Assembly: GCA_050331695.1 (NCBI GenBank) | Contig: JBHJGP010000022.1 | Location: forward strand, 1-64,000 | DNA: 64,000 nucleotides | Direction of reading: 5' to 3' | Source of the DNA: JBHJGP01 sp050331695 | Lineage (GTDB): Bacteria > Pseudomonadota > Alphaproteobacteria > Geminicoccales > Geminicoccaceae | Part shown: positions 26,193-35,347 of the stretch, piece by piece | Position numbering within the stretch: position 1 is the first letter of the stretch | Layout of the letters: every line of letters starts with the position of its first letter | Position numbers and translations under genes: made by a program | Notes under the pieces: model-generated | What the model saw: only the letters and a program-made list of their open reading frames with translations | Told to the model about the DNA's origin: nothing | Database searches by the model: none

Positions 26193-28045
26193 GTCTTCCG
26201 GACGTGATTGAGCAGGAGGGTGAGCGCCGCCGGGGTCATGCCGGGGATCCGGGCCGCCGCCCCCAGGCTGCGTGGGCGGACCTGGATCAGCCGGTCTCGG
26301 CACTCCCGGCTCAGGCCCTTGATGGTTTCAGGGTCGAGATTGTCCGGCAGTCTCAGCGCCTCATCTTGGCGGAAACGCCTGATGTCGTGACGCTGGCGGT
26401 CGAGATAGCCGGCATAGTGGGCGTCAATTTCGAGCTTTTCAGCCACGTCCGGGCGCACGCGGGCAAAATCCGGCCAGATGTTCGTCAGGGTCTGCCAGGT
26501 GACGCCCTTGTAAGACAGGAGCGCCAGCGCCGAGCGGCGGCCGCCATCCACATTGACGCGGATACCGTGGCGTGCGGCCTCGCCGGTACTGAGAGTCCGG
26601 CTTTCAGCAAGGCGCTGGGCATCGTCGAGGGCCGCCCGCTTGGCGACGAACGTCTTGGCGCGACCGGCGCCGACCAGGCCCCGCTCGATGCCCCAAGGCG
26701 TGAGCCGCAGATCCGCATTGTCCGCGCGAAGGCTCAGGCGAAACTCGGCCCGGGACGTGAACATGCGGTAGGGCGCGCTCACGCCGAGGGTCGTCAGATC
26801 ATCGATCAGCACGCCGATATAGCCGTCGGCGCGATCGAGGGTGACACCATCTCTGTCGCCGCCGGCAGCGAGCGCGGCGTTGGTTCCGGCCAAAATCCCC
26901 TGCGCGGCGGCCTCTTCATAGCCCGTGGTGCCGTTGATCTGACCGGCGAGGTAGAGACCTGGCAGACGGCGCGTCTGTAGGGTCGGAGCAAGCTCCCGCG
27001 GATCGACATGGTCATACGCGATGGCGTAACCGGGCTGCAGCATGCGAACCCGCTCGAGACCCGGTATCCGGTGGAGAATGTTGAGCTGAACCGCCTCGGG
27101 CAGGGCCATCGATATGCCGTTGGGATAAACCGTGTGGTCGTCGAGGCCCTCGGGCTCGAGAAAGATCTGATGGCGCTGGCGGGCCGCGAACCGCACCACC
27201 TTATCCTCGATCGAGGGACAGTAACGGACGCCGCCGGCGTCGATTTGGCCGGCATACATGGGCGCCTGGTGCAAATGAGCGCGGATCAGATCGTGGACCG
27301 CCGGATTGGTGTAGGTCAAGTGACAGTCGATTTGGGGCAGGGCGATCCGCTCGGTCAGAAAGGACAGGGGGGTCGGCGGGTCGTCACCCGGTTGAACCGC
27401 TAGCTGGTCCCAGGCGATGGTCCGGCCGTCCAGGCGCGGCGGCGTGCCGGTCTTGAGACGGCCGAGCCGGAAGCCGTGGCGGGCGAGGGTGCCGGCCAAC
27501 GCGACCGAAGGCAGATCGCCTGCGCGGCCCGCGGGCCAGCGCTGGTCGCCCAAATGAATTTCACCCCGCAGGAAGGTACCGGTGGTGAGCACCACGGCAG
27601 GCGCCTGCAAGATCTGGCCGTTTTCGGTGATGACGCCCTGAATTCGGTGGTCTGAGCCGAGAAGAAGATCGCCAGCGGCACCTTCGACGATCGCCAAACC
27701 GCGATAGTCCGCGAGCGCGGCTTGCATGGCGCGGGCATAGCGGGCTCGGTCGGCTTGGGCACGAGGGCCTTGGACGGCAGGTCCTTTTTTGCGGTTGAGA
27801 ACGCGAAACTGGATGCCGGCGGCATCTATCACGCGGCCCATCAAGCCGTCCAGGGCGTCGATTTCCCGGACCAGATGGCCGCGGCCGAGGCCGCCGATGG
27901 CCGGATTGCAGGACATGACGCCGATCCGGTCGCGGCGATGGGTGAGTAGCGCCGTGCGGGCGCCGAGACGGGCTGCTGCTGCCGCCGCTTCACAGCCGGC
28001 ATGGCCACCGCCAACGACGATCACATCGAAGGCATTGTCGGTCAT
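26165..28045 (-). CDS. mnmG: tRNA uridine-5-carboxymethylaminomethyl modification enzyme MnmG
   Basis: The 626-residue flavoprotein starts FDVIVVGGGHAGCEAAAAAAR (FAD fold) and has MSCNPAIGGLGRGHLVREID, GTFLRGEIHLGDQ, RLKTGTPPRLDGRTI and GYEEAAAQGILAGTNAAL, all typical of MnmG (GidA). With MnmE it puts the carboxymethylaminomethyl group on wobble U34 of tRNAs. mnmE lies directly upstream on the same strand with a parS site in the 60 nt gap. Confidence 0.96.
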   Translation of the reverse strand: MTDNAFDVIVVGGGHAGCEAAAAAARLGARTALLTHRRDRIGVMSCNPAIGGLGRGHLVREIDALDGLMGRVIDAAGIQFRVLNRKKGPAVQGPRAQADRARYARAMQAALADYRGLAIVEGAAGDLLLGSDHRIQGVITENGQILQAPAVVLTTGTFLRGEIHLGDQRWPAGRAGDLPSVALAGTLARHGFRLGRLKTGTPPRLDGRTIAWDQLAVQPGDDPPTPLSFLTERIALPQIDCHLTYTNPAVHDLIRAHLHQAPMYAGQIDAGGVRYCPSIEDKVVRFAARQRHQIFLEPEGLDDHTVYPNGISMALPEAVQLNILHRIPGLERVRMLQPGYAIAYDHVDPRELAPTLQTRRLPGLYLAGQINGTTGYEEAAAQGILAGTNAALAAGGDRDGVTLDRADGYIGVLIDDLTTLGVSAPYRMFTSRAEFRLSLRADNADLRLTPWGIERGLVGAGRAKTFVAKRAALDDAQRLAESRTLSTGEAARHGIRVNVDGGRRSALALLSYKGVTWQTLTNIWPDFARVRPDVAEKLEIDAHYAGYLDRQRHDIRRFRQDEALRLPDNLDPETIKGLSRECRDRLIQVRPRSLGAAARIPGMTPAALTLLLNHVRKTWPSNSVNP

Positions 28046-28063
28046 CTGGGAGCCATCGTCCGA

Positions 28064-28079
28064 TGTTTCACGTGAAACA
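28064..28079. promoter_or_regulatory. parS centromere site
   Basis: TGTTTCACGTGAAACA (28064-28079) is an exact 16 bp palindrome equal to the conserved parS consensus. It lies between mnmE and mnmG, about 3 kb from parB, and should load ParB. It also overlaps the mnmG leader. Confidence 0.96.
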
Positions 28080-28105
28080 ATGATACGCCGCGGCGGGCGT
28101 GTTTC

Positions 28106-29488
28106 CTATTTCCCGATGCAGAAGCTGGCGAAAAGCTGGTCCAGAACATCGTCGACCTCGACCGCTCCGATCAAGCGTGCCAGATCTCGACCGGCGAGCC
28201 GCAGATCCTCCCCGGCGCAGGCGATGTCGTGATGCCCACCCTCGACGAAATGTGCAAGATGTTTTCGCGCGCTCTCCAGCGCGATGCGATGGCGGGTGCG
28301 AGTGAAGGCCGGCTCCGAGCCGCCGGTGAGCGCCTCGGCGGCGGCCCGCTCCAGCCGTTCGAGCAGCACGTCGATGCCCGCGCCGGTATGGGCCGAAATC
28401 GAAAGTGCATCGGGCTCAACGTCTTCTCTTTCTGATAAAAGATCGGCCTTCGTCCGGACGGTCAGATCAGCGTCGGGAAGCGTCGGCGGGCCGGGGACGG
28501 TGGGATCGACCAGTAGCAGACGAAAATCGGCCTGCGTCGCTGTTTCCCGAGCCCGGCGAATGCCCTCTCGCTCCACCAGATCGGCCGTGTCCCGCAGGCC
28601 CGCCGTGTCGATCAGCGTCACCGGCAGACCGCCCAGATCCAGATGGGCCTCGATCGGATCCCGGGTGGTGCCGGGCACAGGTGTGACGATTGCCACCTCA
28701 CGTCGGGCCAACAGATTGAGAAGGGTGGATTTTCCCGCGTTGACCGCGCCGATCAGCGCGATCCGAAATCCCGAACGGAGCCGTTCGCCCCGGCGATCCG
28801 CCAGATGCCGGTCGATCGCCGCCATCAGGTCTTTGGCGCTGCTCATGGCCTCGGCTGCGAGCGTCTCGTCCAGATCCTGATCGGCGGCAAAATCGATCTC
28901 CGCCTCGATGCGGGCCATGATCGAGAGCAACTGATCTCGCCAGCCGGCGTAGAGCCGGCCCAACTCGCCGTTCAGCAGACGCAAGGCCTGGTCGGCCTGC
29001 GTCTTGGTTTCGGCGTCGATTAGATCCGCCAGCCCCTCGACCGCCGTAAGGTCGAGCTTACCGCGGTCGAAGGCGCGGCGGGTGAACTCTCCCGGCTCGG
29101 CGGGGCGCAGGCCCGGAAGGTCGGCGAGGGCGTCGAGAAGCAGGGCGGTGGGCATAGTGCCGCCATGGAGCTGAAACTCCACCACATCCTCGCCGGTAAA
29201 GCTCCGGGGCGCGGCGAAACGAACCACCAAAGCGTCATCGATCGCGGTTCCGTCCGGCCGGGCCAGGCGTCGGCGAACCAGACGTCCCGGCGCCGGCACG
29301 ACGCTTTCGTCGACACCAGCCACCGCAGCCAGGGCGAGGCAGGCGTCCGGCCCCGACACCCGGACGATAGCCACGCCCGATTTGCCCCGCGGCGTGGCCG
29401 GCGCGAAGATGGTGTCGCTGGTCAGAGGGGCCGGCCGCGCATCCTCGGGCCGATTCCAGGGTTGGTCAGCCACGGCCACCGCTGTCAC
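28106..29488 (-). CDS. mnmE: tRNA modification GTPase MnmE
   Basis: The 460-residue protein has the N-terminal tetrahydrofolate-binding domain (TIFAPATPRGKSGVAIVRVS, FTGEDVVEFQLHGG), an inserted G domain with G1 GAVNAGKSTLLN, G3 DTAGLRDT and TTRDPIEA, and the C-terminal FCIGK that carries the catalytic cysteine. It forms a heterotetramer with MnmG for tRNA U34 modification. A GTG at 29488 is the annotated start; it adds about 20 residues before the family N-terminus, so a start further in is possible. It overlaps the DUF6489 gene by 23 nt. Confidence 0.95.
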   Translation of the reverse strand: MTAVAVADQPWNRPEDARPAPLTSDTIFAPATPRGKSGVAIVRVSGPDACLALAAVAGVDESVVPAPGRLVRRRLARPDGTAIDDALVVRFAAPRSFTGEDVVEFQLHGGTMPTALLLDALADLPGLRPAEPGEFTRRAFDRGKLDLTAVEGLADLIDAETKTQADQALRLLNGELGRLYAGWRDQLLSIMARIEAEIDFAADQDLDETLAAEAMSSAKDLMAAIDRHLADRRGERLRSGFRIALIGAVNAGKSTLLNLLARREVAIVTPVPGTTRDPIEAHLDLGGLPVTLIDTAGLRDTADLVEREGIRRARETATQADFRLLLVDPTVPGPPTLPDADLTVRTKADLLSEREDVEPDALSISAHTGAGIDVLLERLERAAAEALTGGSEPAFTRTRHRIALESARKHLAHFVEGGHHDIACAGEDLRLAGRDLARLIGAVEVDDVLDQLFASFCIGK

Positions 29489-29759
29489 CCGGCGTCTTGT
29501 CAGCGCCGGGCTTGTTGTTGGCGATGCCGGCGGCGCCGGCGAGCATTTGGGTCCAGAAGCCCTGCCACTGCTCGATGCCCCTCAGGCCCAGGGGAAGCCA
29601 CTGGTCGAGCAGGGTTTTCGGATCGGTGGTCTTGATCGCCTCGCTCATCCGGGCTTCGATCTCGGCCATCATCCGGTCCTGCATCCCCTTGACCTCCGGC
29701 ATGCCCAGAAAGGCACGGGCCTCTTCCGGCGTGCAGTCGATCTCCAGGTGAATTTTCAT
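29466..29759 (-). CDS. DUF6489 family protein
   Basis: The 97-residue protein starts MKIHLEIDCTPEEARAFLGM and continues EVKGMQDRMMAEIEARMSEA and FWTQMLAGAAGIAN, as in the small alphaproteobacterial DUF6489 family found next to mnmE. It has no signal or membrane segment. Function unknown; the amphipathic helices resemble phasin-like or polyhydroxyalkanoate-linked small proteins, but that is only an impression. It overlaps the mnmE start by 23 nt. Confidence 0.8.
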   Translation of the reverse strand: MKIHLEIDCTPEEARAFLGMPEVKGMQDRMMAEIEARMSEAIKTTDPKTLLDQWLPLGLRGIEQWQGFWTQMLAGAAGIANNKPGADKTPGDSGGRG

Positions 29760-29926
29760 GGCTGTTCTCCGGACCCGCGTCGACCGCATGAAATTGCGGC
29801 CGCCCTATATAGAGCGTCACGCCCCACACCGACAAAGTCCTATCGAGAGCTTGAGACCTGGATCGTGACGGTCGCTTTGGGACGGGCAGGGGCGTTTGAG
29901 GTGATGAAAGCCGGGATGAGGGGCGC

Positions 29927-29994
29927 GACACCTATGCTTCGGCGAAACAGATCCAGCGGCTTTTTCTTATCTCGGACCTGTTTCGCCAAGTGTC
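29927..29994. repeat. Long imperfect inverted repeat in the DUF6489-MaoC gap
   Basis: GGCGAAACAG (29941-29950) pairs exactly with CTGTTTCGCC (29978-29987), and outside it GACAC (29927-29931) pairs with GTGTC (29990-29994) across unequal bulges. The 27 nt loop contains a run of five T. It could fold as an RNA or be a regulator site. Confidence 0.6.
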
Positions 29995-30048
29995 ACGATG
30001 GCAGAGTACTGATGTCTCTTCTAAGTAGTTGATTTAACTGACAAAAAA

Positions 30049-30528
30049 TCAGGCAGCATTGGCTAGGGGGCGACGCGGCACCATGATGTTGGCCTCACCG
30101 CTGACCACCTCCCGGTCGCCGATCTTGCAGACCGTGTCCAGGATCACCCGCTTGCGCTCCAGATTGACCTCGCGGACCGTGACCTCGGCATAGACCGTGT
30201 CGCCGGCGCGGACCGGTGCCAGGAATTTCAGCGACTGGCTGACATAGATGCAGCCGGGGCCCGGCAGATGGGTGCCGATGGTGGTCGAAATCAGGCTCGC
30301 GGTCAGCATGCCGTGGGCGATCCGGCCTTCGAACATGGTCTGGGCCGCGAACTCCTCATTGATGTGGACGGGATTGGTGTCGCCACAAACACCGGCAAAC
30401 ATGACGATGTCGGCTTCCGTCACGGTCTTGCCGAAGCGCGCGGTCATGCCGGGCTCCAGGTCTTCCAGATAGTAACCGTCTCCGATCACAGGTCCGATCT
30501 CCTCAAGAGTTTCGACCGCGCCGGCCAT
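30049..30528 (-). CDS. MaoC-type (R)-specific enoyl-CoA hydratase
   Basis: The 159-residue hotdog protein from ATG 30528 has the catalytic segment FAGVCGDTNPVHINEEFA (Asp and His dyad) and FEGRIAHGMLTASLISTTIG, as in PhaJ/MaoC hydratases. These convert trans-2-enoyl-CoA to (R)-3-hydroxyacyl-CoA for PHA synthesis or beta-oxidation. An earlier in-frame start at 30564 exists. It is a single gene, divergent from the nitroreductase gene. Confidence 0.88.
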   Translation of the reverse strand: MAGAVETLEEIGPVIGDGYYLEDLEPGMTARFGKTVTEADIVMFAGVCGDTNPVHINEEFAAQTMFEGRIAHGMLTASLISTTIGTHLPGPGCIYVSQSLKFLAPVRAGDTVYAEVTVREVNLERKRVILDTVCKIGDREVVSGEANIMVPRRPLANAA

Positions 30529-30746
30529 ATTCAGCCTAAACCACGCGACCGGTAAAGTTGGCAATGCCCGGTCCCAGTTCTGCTACGATGCCAAGCGTCA
30601 TGTTGCATTGCAACAGAGTTTCGCCTGATACGCGATGACAACCGTCACGCACCGCTCCATATTTTCGTCGGTTGATCGATTGAGCGATCGATTTGGAGCA
30701 GCCCGGGTGGAGACGAAAGCCACGGGCCATGGTCGGGAACTGAAAC

Positions 30747-31322
30747 GTGGATGCGATCGAGGCGATTTTGGGCCGGCGCACCGTGCCCCAGGCGGTGATG
30801 CGGGAGCCGGGCCCCAATCCGGACGAACTGACAAAAATCCTGGCCTGCGGCGAGGCGGCGCCCGATCACGGCCAGCTCCGGCCCTGGCGGATCCTCGTCG
30901 TCGAGGGGGATGATCGACGCCTTCTGGGCCGATATATGCGCGACGCGGCAGCGACCTTGTTTCCGGACGCGCCGGCAAGCGAGCTCGACAAGGCGGCCGC
31001 CCGGCCCTTGCGCGCGCCTCTATTGTTGGTGGTGATCGCCAGCCTCGATCCGAACCACCCGAAAATACCCCGCGACGAGCAGCTCGCCGCGGCGTCTGCT
31101 GCCGCGCAAAACATGCTGATCGCGGTTCATGCGCTGGGCTATGCTGGCAAATGGTCGCCCGGCAAGGACGCCGCCGCCCCCGAGATCCGCGCCGCGTTCG
31201 ATCTCGGCGAGCACGATCAGATCCTGGGCTTTTTGTATGTGGGCAGAGCGGACGAGGCGGTCCGCCCACCAGCGCGAAATGGCGTTGATGTGACCGTCCG
31301 CCGTTGGCCCACGCGCGTCTGA
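30747..31322 (+). CDS. Nitroreductase family protein
   Basis: The 191-residue protein starts at GTG 30747 (MDAIEAILGRRTVPQAVMRE) with the usual N-terminal Arg-Arg FMN contact, then EAAPDHGQLRPWRILVVEGD, a middle AAAQNMLIAVHALGYAGKW, and a final ILGFLYVGRA. This is the FMN-dependent nitroreductase/YdjA-like fold, reducing nitro or quinone compounds with NAD(P)H. The substrate is unknown. The next gene starts 119 nt downstream. Confidence 0.87.
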   Translation: MDAIEAILGRRTVPQAVMREPGPNPDELTKILACGEAAPDHGQLRPWRILVVEGDDRRLLGRYMRDAAATLFPDAPASELDKAAARPLRAPLLLVVIASLDPNHPKIPRDEQLAAASAAAQNMLIAVHALGYAGKWSPGKDAAAPEIRAAFDLGEHDQILGFLYVGRADEAVRPPARNGVDVTVRRWPTRV

Positions 31323-31441
31323 ACCGAATTTTTTCGTCTGGGTGTTGGCCGAGACATCGGGTTGACGGGCAAGTTTGCGTTCGATCATTTTTTGTGTCTA
31401 TAGACACTAGACAAGAACGATATGCCAGGTGGAAAAAAGGG

Positions 31442-31969
31442 ATGATGATCGATCTGGCGTTTGTCGACGCGGCCAAAACGGCTCAACTGGCCTTGCGCGC
31501 GGCCGAAGGGACGGTGCTCGACCGCAGACGCGCCTTCGAGACCGCGGTCCGGCGGCTTTACGTCGAGGGTGCCTCGATCCGCGAGATCGCGGCTCATCTG
31601 AACCTCAGCCACCAGCGGGTGCACCAGCTGATCGGCGCCCGCCAGAGCTGGTGGCGGCGGATCACCGGCCACGAGGTCCCAGCACCTCGAGACTGCTCGT
31701 TTTGCGGGCGTGGGGCGGACGCGGTCGCCAAGCTGATCGCGGGCCCGAGCGTTCACATCTGCGATCGTTGCGCGGACCAGGCGGCGAGCCAGCGCGCCGG
31801 CTCCGATCCCGGCACCACAACGACCCGCTTCACCCGCTTGGCCCGGTCCTCGCGGCAACGCTGCTCGTTCTGCGGCAGGCGCGAGGGCATAGGCACGCTG
31901 CTGGCTGCATCCGGTCACCAGATCTGCGAGAGCTGCCTCGGCCAGGTGCAGGCCATCGCCCGGCCGTAA
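31442..31969 (+). CDS. HTH protein with two ClpX-type zinc fingers
   Basis: The 175-residue protein has an N-terminal sigma-r4-like helix-turn-helix (LYVEGASIREIAAHLNLSHQ, RVHQLIG, residues 38-65) and two zinc-binding modules like the N-terminal zinc-binding domain of ClpX: CSFCGRGADAV with ICDRCADQ (about 83-115) and CSFCGRREGIG with ICESCLGQ (about 140-170). In ClpX this module binds adaptors and substrates. The ATG 31442 was chosen because the upstream open frame is not protein-like. A DNA-binding link to ClpX-type partners is inference. Confidence 0.75.
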   Translation: MMIDLAFVDAAKTAQLALRAAEGTVLDRRRAFETAVRRLYVEGASIREIAAHLNLSHQRVHQLIGARQSWWRRITGHEVPAPRDCSFCGRGADAVAKLIAGPSVHICDRCADQAASQRAGSDPGTTTTRFTRLARSSRQRCSFCGRREGIGTLLAASGHQICESCLGQVQAIARP

Positions 31970-31973
31970 GTCC

Positions 31974-33092
31974 TCAGAGCGCACCGAGGGCCCCCCGCGC
32001 AAGCTGGTCCCGTCGCGCACGCCGCCAGCCATCCGGGGAGACACCGGCGATTTTCTTGAAGGTTCGGCTGAACGCGGCTTCGGAGGCGTAGCCGACCCGG
32101 TAGCCGACCTCCGCGATCGGCTCGTCCGTTTCGCTGAGCATGCTCGAGGCGATCTGCATGCGCCACAGTTTCAAGTAACCGGCGGGAGGGTGGCCCACCA
32201 GCTCGGTGAAGCGGGCCGCCAGCACTGAGCGCGAACAACCGGCCGCCCGAGCAAGCCCGGACACCGTCCAGTTTTCCTGCGGCTGATTGTGGATCGCCTG
32301 GAGCGCGCGGGCGACGCCCCCATCCTGAAAGCCGGCGAGCCAGCCGGGCGGCTTTTGCTCCGGTGTCCCGGCATAGCGCCGCAGAAGTTCGATGAACAAG
32401 AGCTCGCTGAGGCGCAGACGCACGCTCTCGCCGCCAGCGCGGCTCGCCTGCGCCTCCTCAAGGGTGAGCTCGATCAGCTTGTCGAGCACATCGCCGCCGG
32501 CCCCGGACCGCCGCAGGCGCAGCATCCGCGGCAGGCTCGAGAGGACTGGATTGAACGGGCGCAGATCGCATCCCAAAAAGCCGCAGATGAACTGGGCCGA
32601 CGGCGGCGCACCGCCGCCCTCCCGGACGACGAAGGGCAGGCGACCGGCGGCGAGTTCGCGGAAAAAGTCGAGCGTCTGCGCCGCGTCAAACTCCGGCTCG
32701 GTCCCCGGCGTGCTCTCCATCAGATAGGGATCGCCGTGGGGAAACAGGATGATGTCCCCGCTCTCGAAGCTCACCGGCTCGACCCCGGGAATGCTGGCGA
32801 AACCGGTTCCCTCGACGATCACGTGATAGGACACGATGTGCTCTGCCCGGGGGAAGATGATCGGCGCGTAGGCCCGGGCATGGGGGATGTCGCCGCACCA
32901 GGGCGACGACGCGTCGACGACGAAAAACAAAGCACCCGTCAGGCGGACCGACCTTAGCACGGCCGCCAGCGGATCGCCCTGGGCGGCGGTTTCGGCGAAG
33001 GTCGAGACGGGGCCCGGCGCGCCGGCGACGACGCCCGTTCCGGCGGACGATCGGGCAACAGATCCGGACGCCCGGTCATTCAACGCGGCCAT
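31974..33092 (-). CDS. AraC family transcriptional regulator
   Basis: From ATG 33092 (GGAGGGGCC upstream) the 372-residue protein has an N-terminal cupin domain of the AraC-binding-like type (HIVSYHVIVEGTGFASIPG, SGDIILFPHGDPYLM) and a C-terminal AraC helix pair: WTVSGLARAAGCSRSVLAAR and EVGYRVGYASEAAFSRTFKK. It is divergent from the methyltransferase gene with only 61 nt between starts, so it probably regulates it. Its stop is 4 nt from the convergent zinc-finger gene. Confidence 0.9.
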   Translation of the reverse strand: MAALNDRASGSVARSSAGTGVVAGAPGPVSTFAETAAQGDPLAAVLRSVRLTGALFFVVDASSPWCGDIPHARAYAPIIFPRAEHIVSYHVIVEGTGFASIPGVEPVSFESGDIILFPHGDPYLMESTPGTEPEFDAAQTLDFFRELAAGRLPFVVREGGGAPPSAQFICGFLGCDLRPFNPVLSSLPRMLRLRRSGAGGDVLDKLIELTLEEAQASRAGGESVRLRLSELLFIELLRRYAGTPEQKPPGWLAGFQDGGVARALQAIHNQPQENWTVSGLARAAGCSRSVLAARFTELVGHPPAGYLKLWRMQIASSMLSETDEPIAEVGYRVGYASEAAFSRTFKKIAGVSPDGWRRARRDQLARGALGAL

Positions 33093-33153
33093 GGCCCCTC
33101 CTAGCCTCGGCGACGACCCCAGACGGAAAATCATAGCGCCGGGAGAAACCGCC

Positions 33154-34005
33154 ATGCAACGCAGCTCGACCCTGGACGTCGCCGAGAGCGAGACGCGCGA
33201 AGACCATGCGCTCACCGACGACGCCATCCCGGGACCGGCCGACATCTACGACCAAACCTTCGTGCCGGCATTGTTCGGCCAGTGGGGCCCCAGGATCTCG
33301 GCGCTCGCCCGGATCCGGCCCGGCGAAACGGTGCTCGACGTCGCCTGCGGCACGGGCGCGCTGACGCTCGCGGCGCAACACGTCGGCGGCGCGAAGGGCA
33401 GGGTGGTCGGCCTCGCTGCCAATCCCGAAATGCTGGCGGTCGCCCGGCGCAAGTCACAGGCGATCGAATGGATCGACGGCACCGCCGCGGCGCTGCCGTT
33501 CCCGGACGAACAATTCGATGCCGTCGTGAGCCAGTTCGGCATGATGTTTTTTCGGGACCGGATCCGGGCGCTCCGTGAGATGATGCGCGTGGCGAAGCCC
33601 GGCGGCCGTCTCGTGGTCGCGGTCTGCGGCGCGGTCGAGGACTCGCCCGGCTACGACACGCTCGCCCGCCTGCTCCAGCGCTTGTTCGGCGACCCCGTCC
33701 GGGACGCTTTCCTGAGCCCCTCCACCCTCGGCGACCCTGATTTTTTGTCTGTGTTATGCAAAGGCGCCGGCCTCGCCGACGCACACATCGAGCGCCACGA
33801 GGGTGAGGTGCGGTTTTCGTCCATCGCGGACCTGGTCTCGACCGAACGCGCCTGCGTCTGGACCCTCGGCGGTCTGCTCGACGACGCCCAGTTCGAGCGG
33901 CTGGCCCGTGAAGCCGAGACCGCTTTGTCGTCGTTTGTCGGTGAAGATGGGCAGGTGACCTTCGCCATGCCCGCCCTGGTGATCACAGAACAAAAGGGAG
34001 GATAG
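33154..34005 (+). CDS. SAM-dependent class I methyltransferase
   Basis: The 283-residue protein has the Rossmann motif VLDVACGTGALTLAA, LAANPEMLAVARRK, AAALPFPDEQFDAVVSQFG and MRVAKPGGRLVVAV, matching the UbiE/Methyltransf_11 class. The ATG 33154 follows GGGAGA. Small-molecule substrate unknown; the divergent AraC regulator and a shared 61 nt promoter suggest a locally regulated, perhaps stress or drug-linked, function. Confidence 0.88.
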   Translation: MQRSSTLDVAESETREDHALTDDAIPGPADIYDQTFVPALFGQWGPRISALARIRPGETVLDVACGTGALTLAAQHVGGAKGRVVGLAANPEMLAVARRKSQAIEWIDGTAAALPFPDEQFDAVVSQFGMMFFRDRIRALREMMRVAKPGGRLVVAVCGAVEDSPGYDTLARLLQRLFGDPVRDAFLSPSTLGDPDFLSVLCKGAGLADAHIERHEGEVRFSSIADLVSTERACVWTLGGLLDDAQFERLAREAETALSSFVGEDGQVTFAMPALVITEQKGG

Positions 34006-34015
34006 TGCCCACCGC

Positions 34016-35347
34016 TCAACCGCCGGCTTCGGCGGTCTCGAGCGCCGCTTCCAGGGCCTGGATTCTTTCGAGGAAATCGGCTTCGTAGTGAAGCTGGCCC
34101 GCTTCCTTGACGAAAACCTCGTAGGCGTTGCGGACGGCTTCGAGAGCCGCGGCTAAGGTTTCGCTTCGGCCGGTCCTCTCGCCCAGAATCTGAAGCGCGC
34201 CGCCCAGATTGTTCTGGGTCATGGCCCAGTCGAGGGGGACCCGCTCGCGGGTGTATTCTTCCAGCGCGGCTTGGAAGGCCTCAACCGATTGCTCCAGGCG
34301 CCCGGTGCCGCTCTCGCGCTGGCCCAGGATCGAAAGCGCGATGCCCAGATTGTTCTGGGTCATGGCCCAGTCGAGCGGGACGCGCTCGCGGGTCTGTTCC
34401 TCGAGCGAGGCCTTGAAGGCTTCGACCGCCTCCTCCAGCCTCTTGGTGTCGCTCTCGCGCTGGCCCAGGGTCCAAAGCGCATCGCCCAGATTGTTCTGGG
34501 TCATGGCCCAGTCGAGGGGAACCCGCTCGCGGGTTTTTTCTTCGAGGGCCTGCCCATAGACGCGGATTGCCTCGATCAGCGCTGAATTGTCGCCGAAGTC
34601 TCGTCCCTGGTCAGTCCATCTGAGGCCGGCATAAACAAGATCGCTCCAGCGCTGATACTCGTCATCCGGCGGCAGCAGGCTCGCCGCTTCCTCGTAAAAC
34701 CGGGCTGCCGCCGCGAACCGAAGCCGAGTTTCCTCGATCGCCGCCCTTTCGCGAACGAGTTGCGCTTCTTCCCGCTGTTGATCGGCAAAGAGCTTGGCGG
34801 CGGCTTGCCGCTTCTCTCGAACCAGCCCGCGAGCGCTCTCGAGTTTCGCGCTCGCCAGATCGTGGTCCGGGGGATCGGCTTCGAGGGCGATGGTGGCCTG
34901 ATCCTTTAGCGCTTGGACCTCCGGGTCTTGGACCCGAAAGCGGCGGATCTCTTCCAGCAGTTCGAAATGGCGGGTGGCGATTTGAGCGAAGCGATCGGCC
35001 AGGCTTTCCGGCGGGACACCCGCCTCGCCAAGGGTCTGGAAAAAGCCTCGGATCGCTTCGACCCGAAGCCGGGCGCTGTCGGGCAAAAGGTCGTCCAGAC
35101 GGCGAAACAGCTCTTGTTTGTCGGTTGCCAGGGGCGAGAGAGCCAAGCGCATGTTGTCCGCGAATTCGGCAGCGCTCATGCCGCAGACGATTTCGATCGA
35201 GCTGTCGATCACGTCACCTTCGGTGAGGGTGCCGCACTCGACCTGCTGGCGATCGCCGAAGACTTGGGCGTTGGCGCCCGAGGGGGTGATGAGGCAAGCG
35301 CCCGCGGCGAGAACAAGGGCGAACGTACCGTAATCGATTCGGCTCAT
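34016..35347 (-). CDS. TPR protein with 47-residue tandem repeats
   Basis: The 443-residue protein has an N-terminal signal-like stretch (FALVLAAGACLITPSGANAQ), a long helical middle and a C-terminal TPR array. Three copies of a 47-residue unit carry RERVPLDWAMTQNNLG, and the DNA copies are offset by exactly 141 nt (for example at 34211, 34352 and 34493). These TPR repeats occur in large signalling and effector-associated proteins. Translation is coupled to the upstream small membrane gene (ATGA overlap). Confidence 0.8.
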   Translation of the reverse strand: MSRIDYGTFALVLAAGACLITPSGANAQVFGDRQQVECGTLTEGDVIDSSIEIVCGMSAAEFADNMRLALSPLATDKQELFRRLDDLLPDSARLRVEAIRGFFQTLGEAGVPPESLADRFAQIATRHFELLEEIRRFRVQDPEVQALKDQATIALEADPPDHDLASAKLESARGLVREKRQAAAKLFADQQREEAQLVRERAAIEETRLRFAAAARFYEEAASLLPPDDEYQRWSDLVYAGLRWTDQGRDFGDNSALIEAIRVYGQALEEKTRERVPLDWAMTQNNLGDALWTLGQRESDTKRLEEAVEAFKASLEEQTRERVPLDWAMTQNNLGIALSILGQRESGTGRLEQSVEAFQAALEEYTRERVPLDWAMTQNNLGGALQILGERTGRSETLAAALEAVRNAYEVFVKEAGQLHYEADFLERIQALEAALETAEAGG

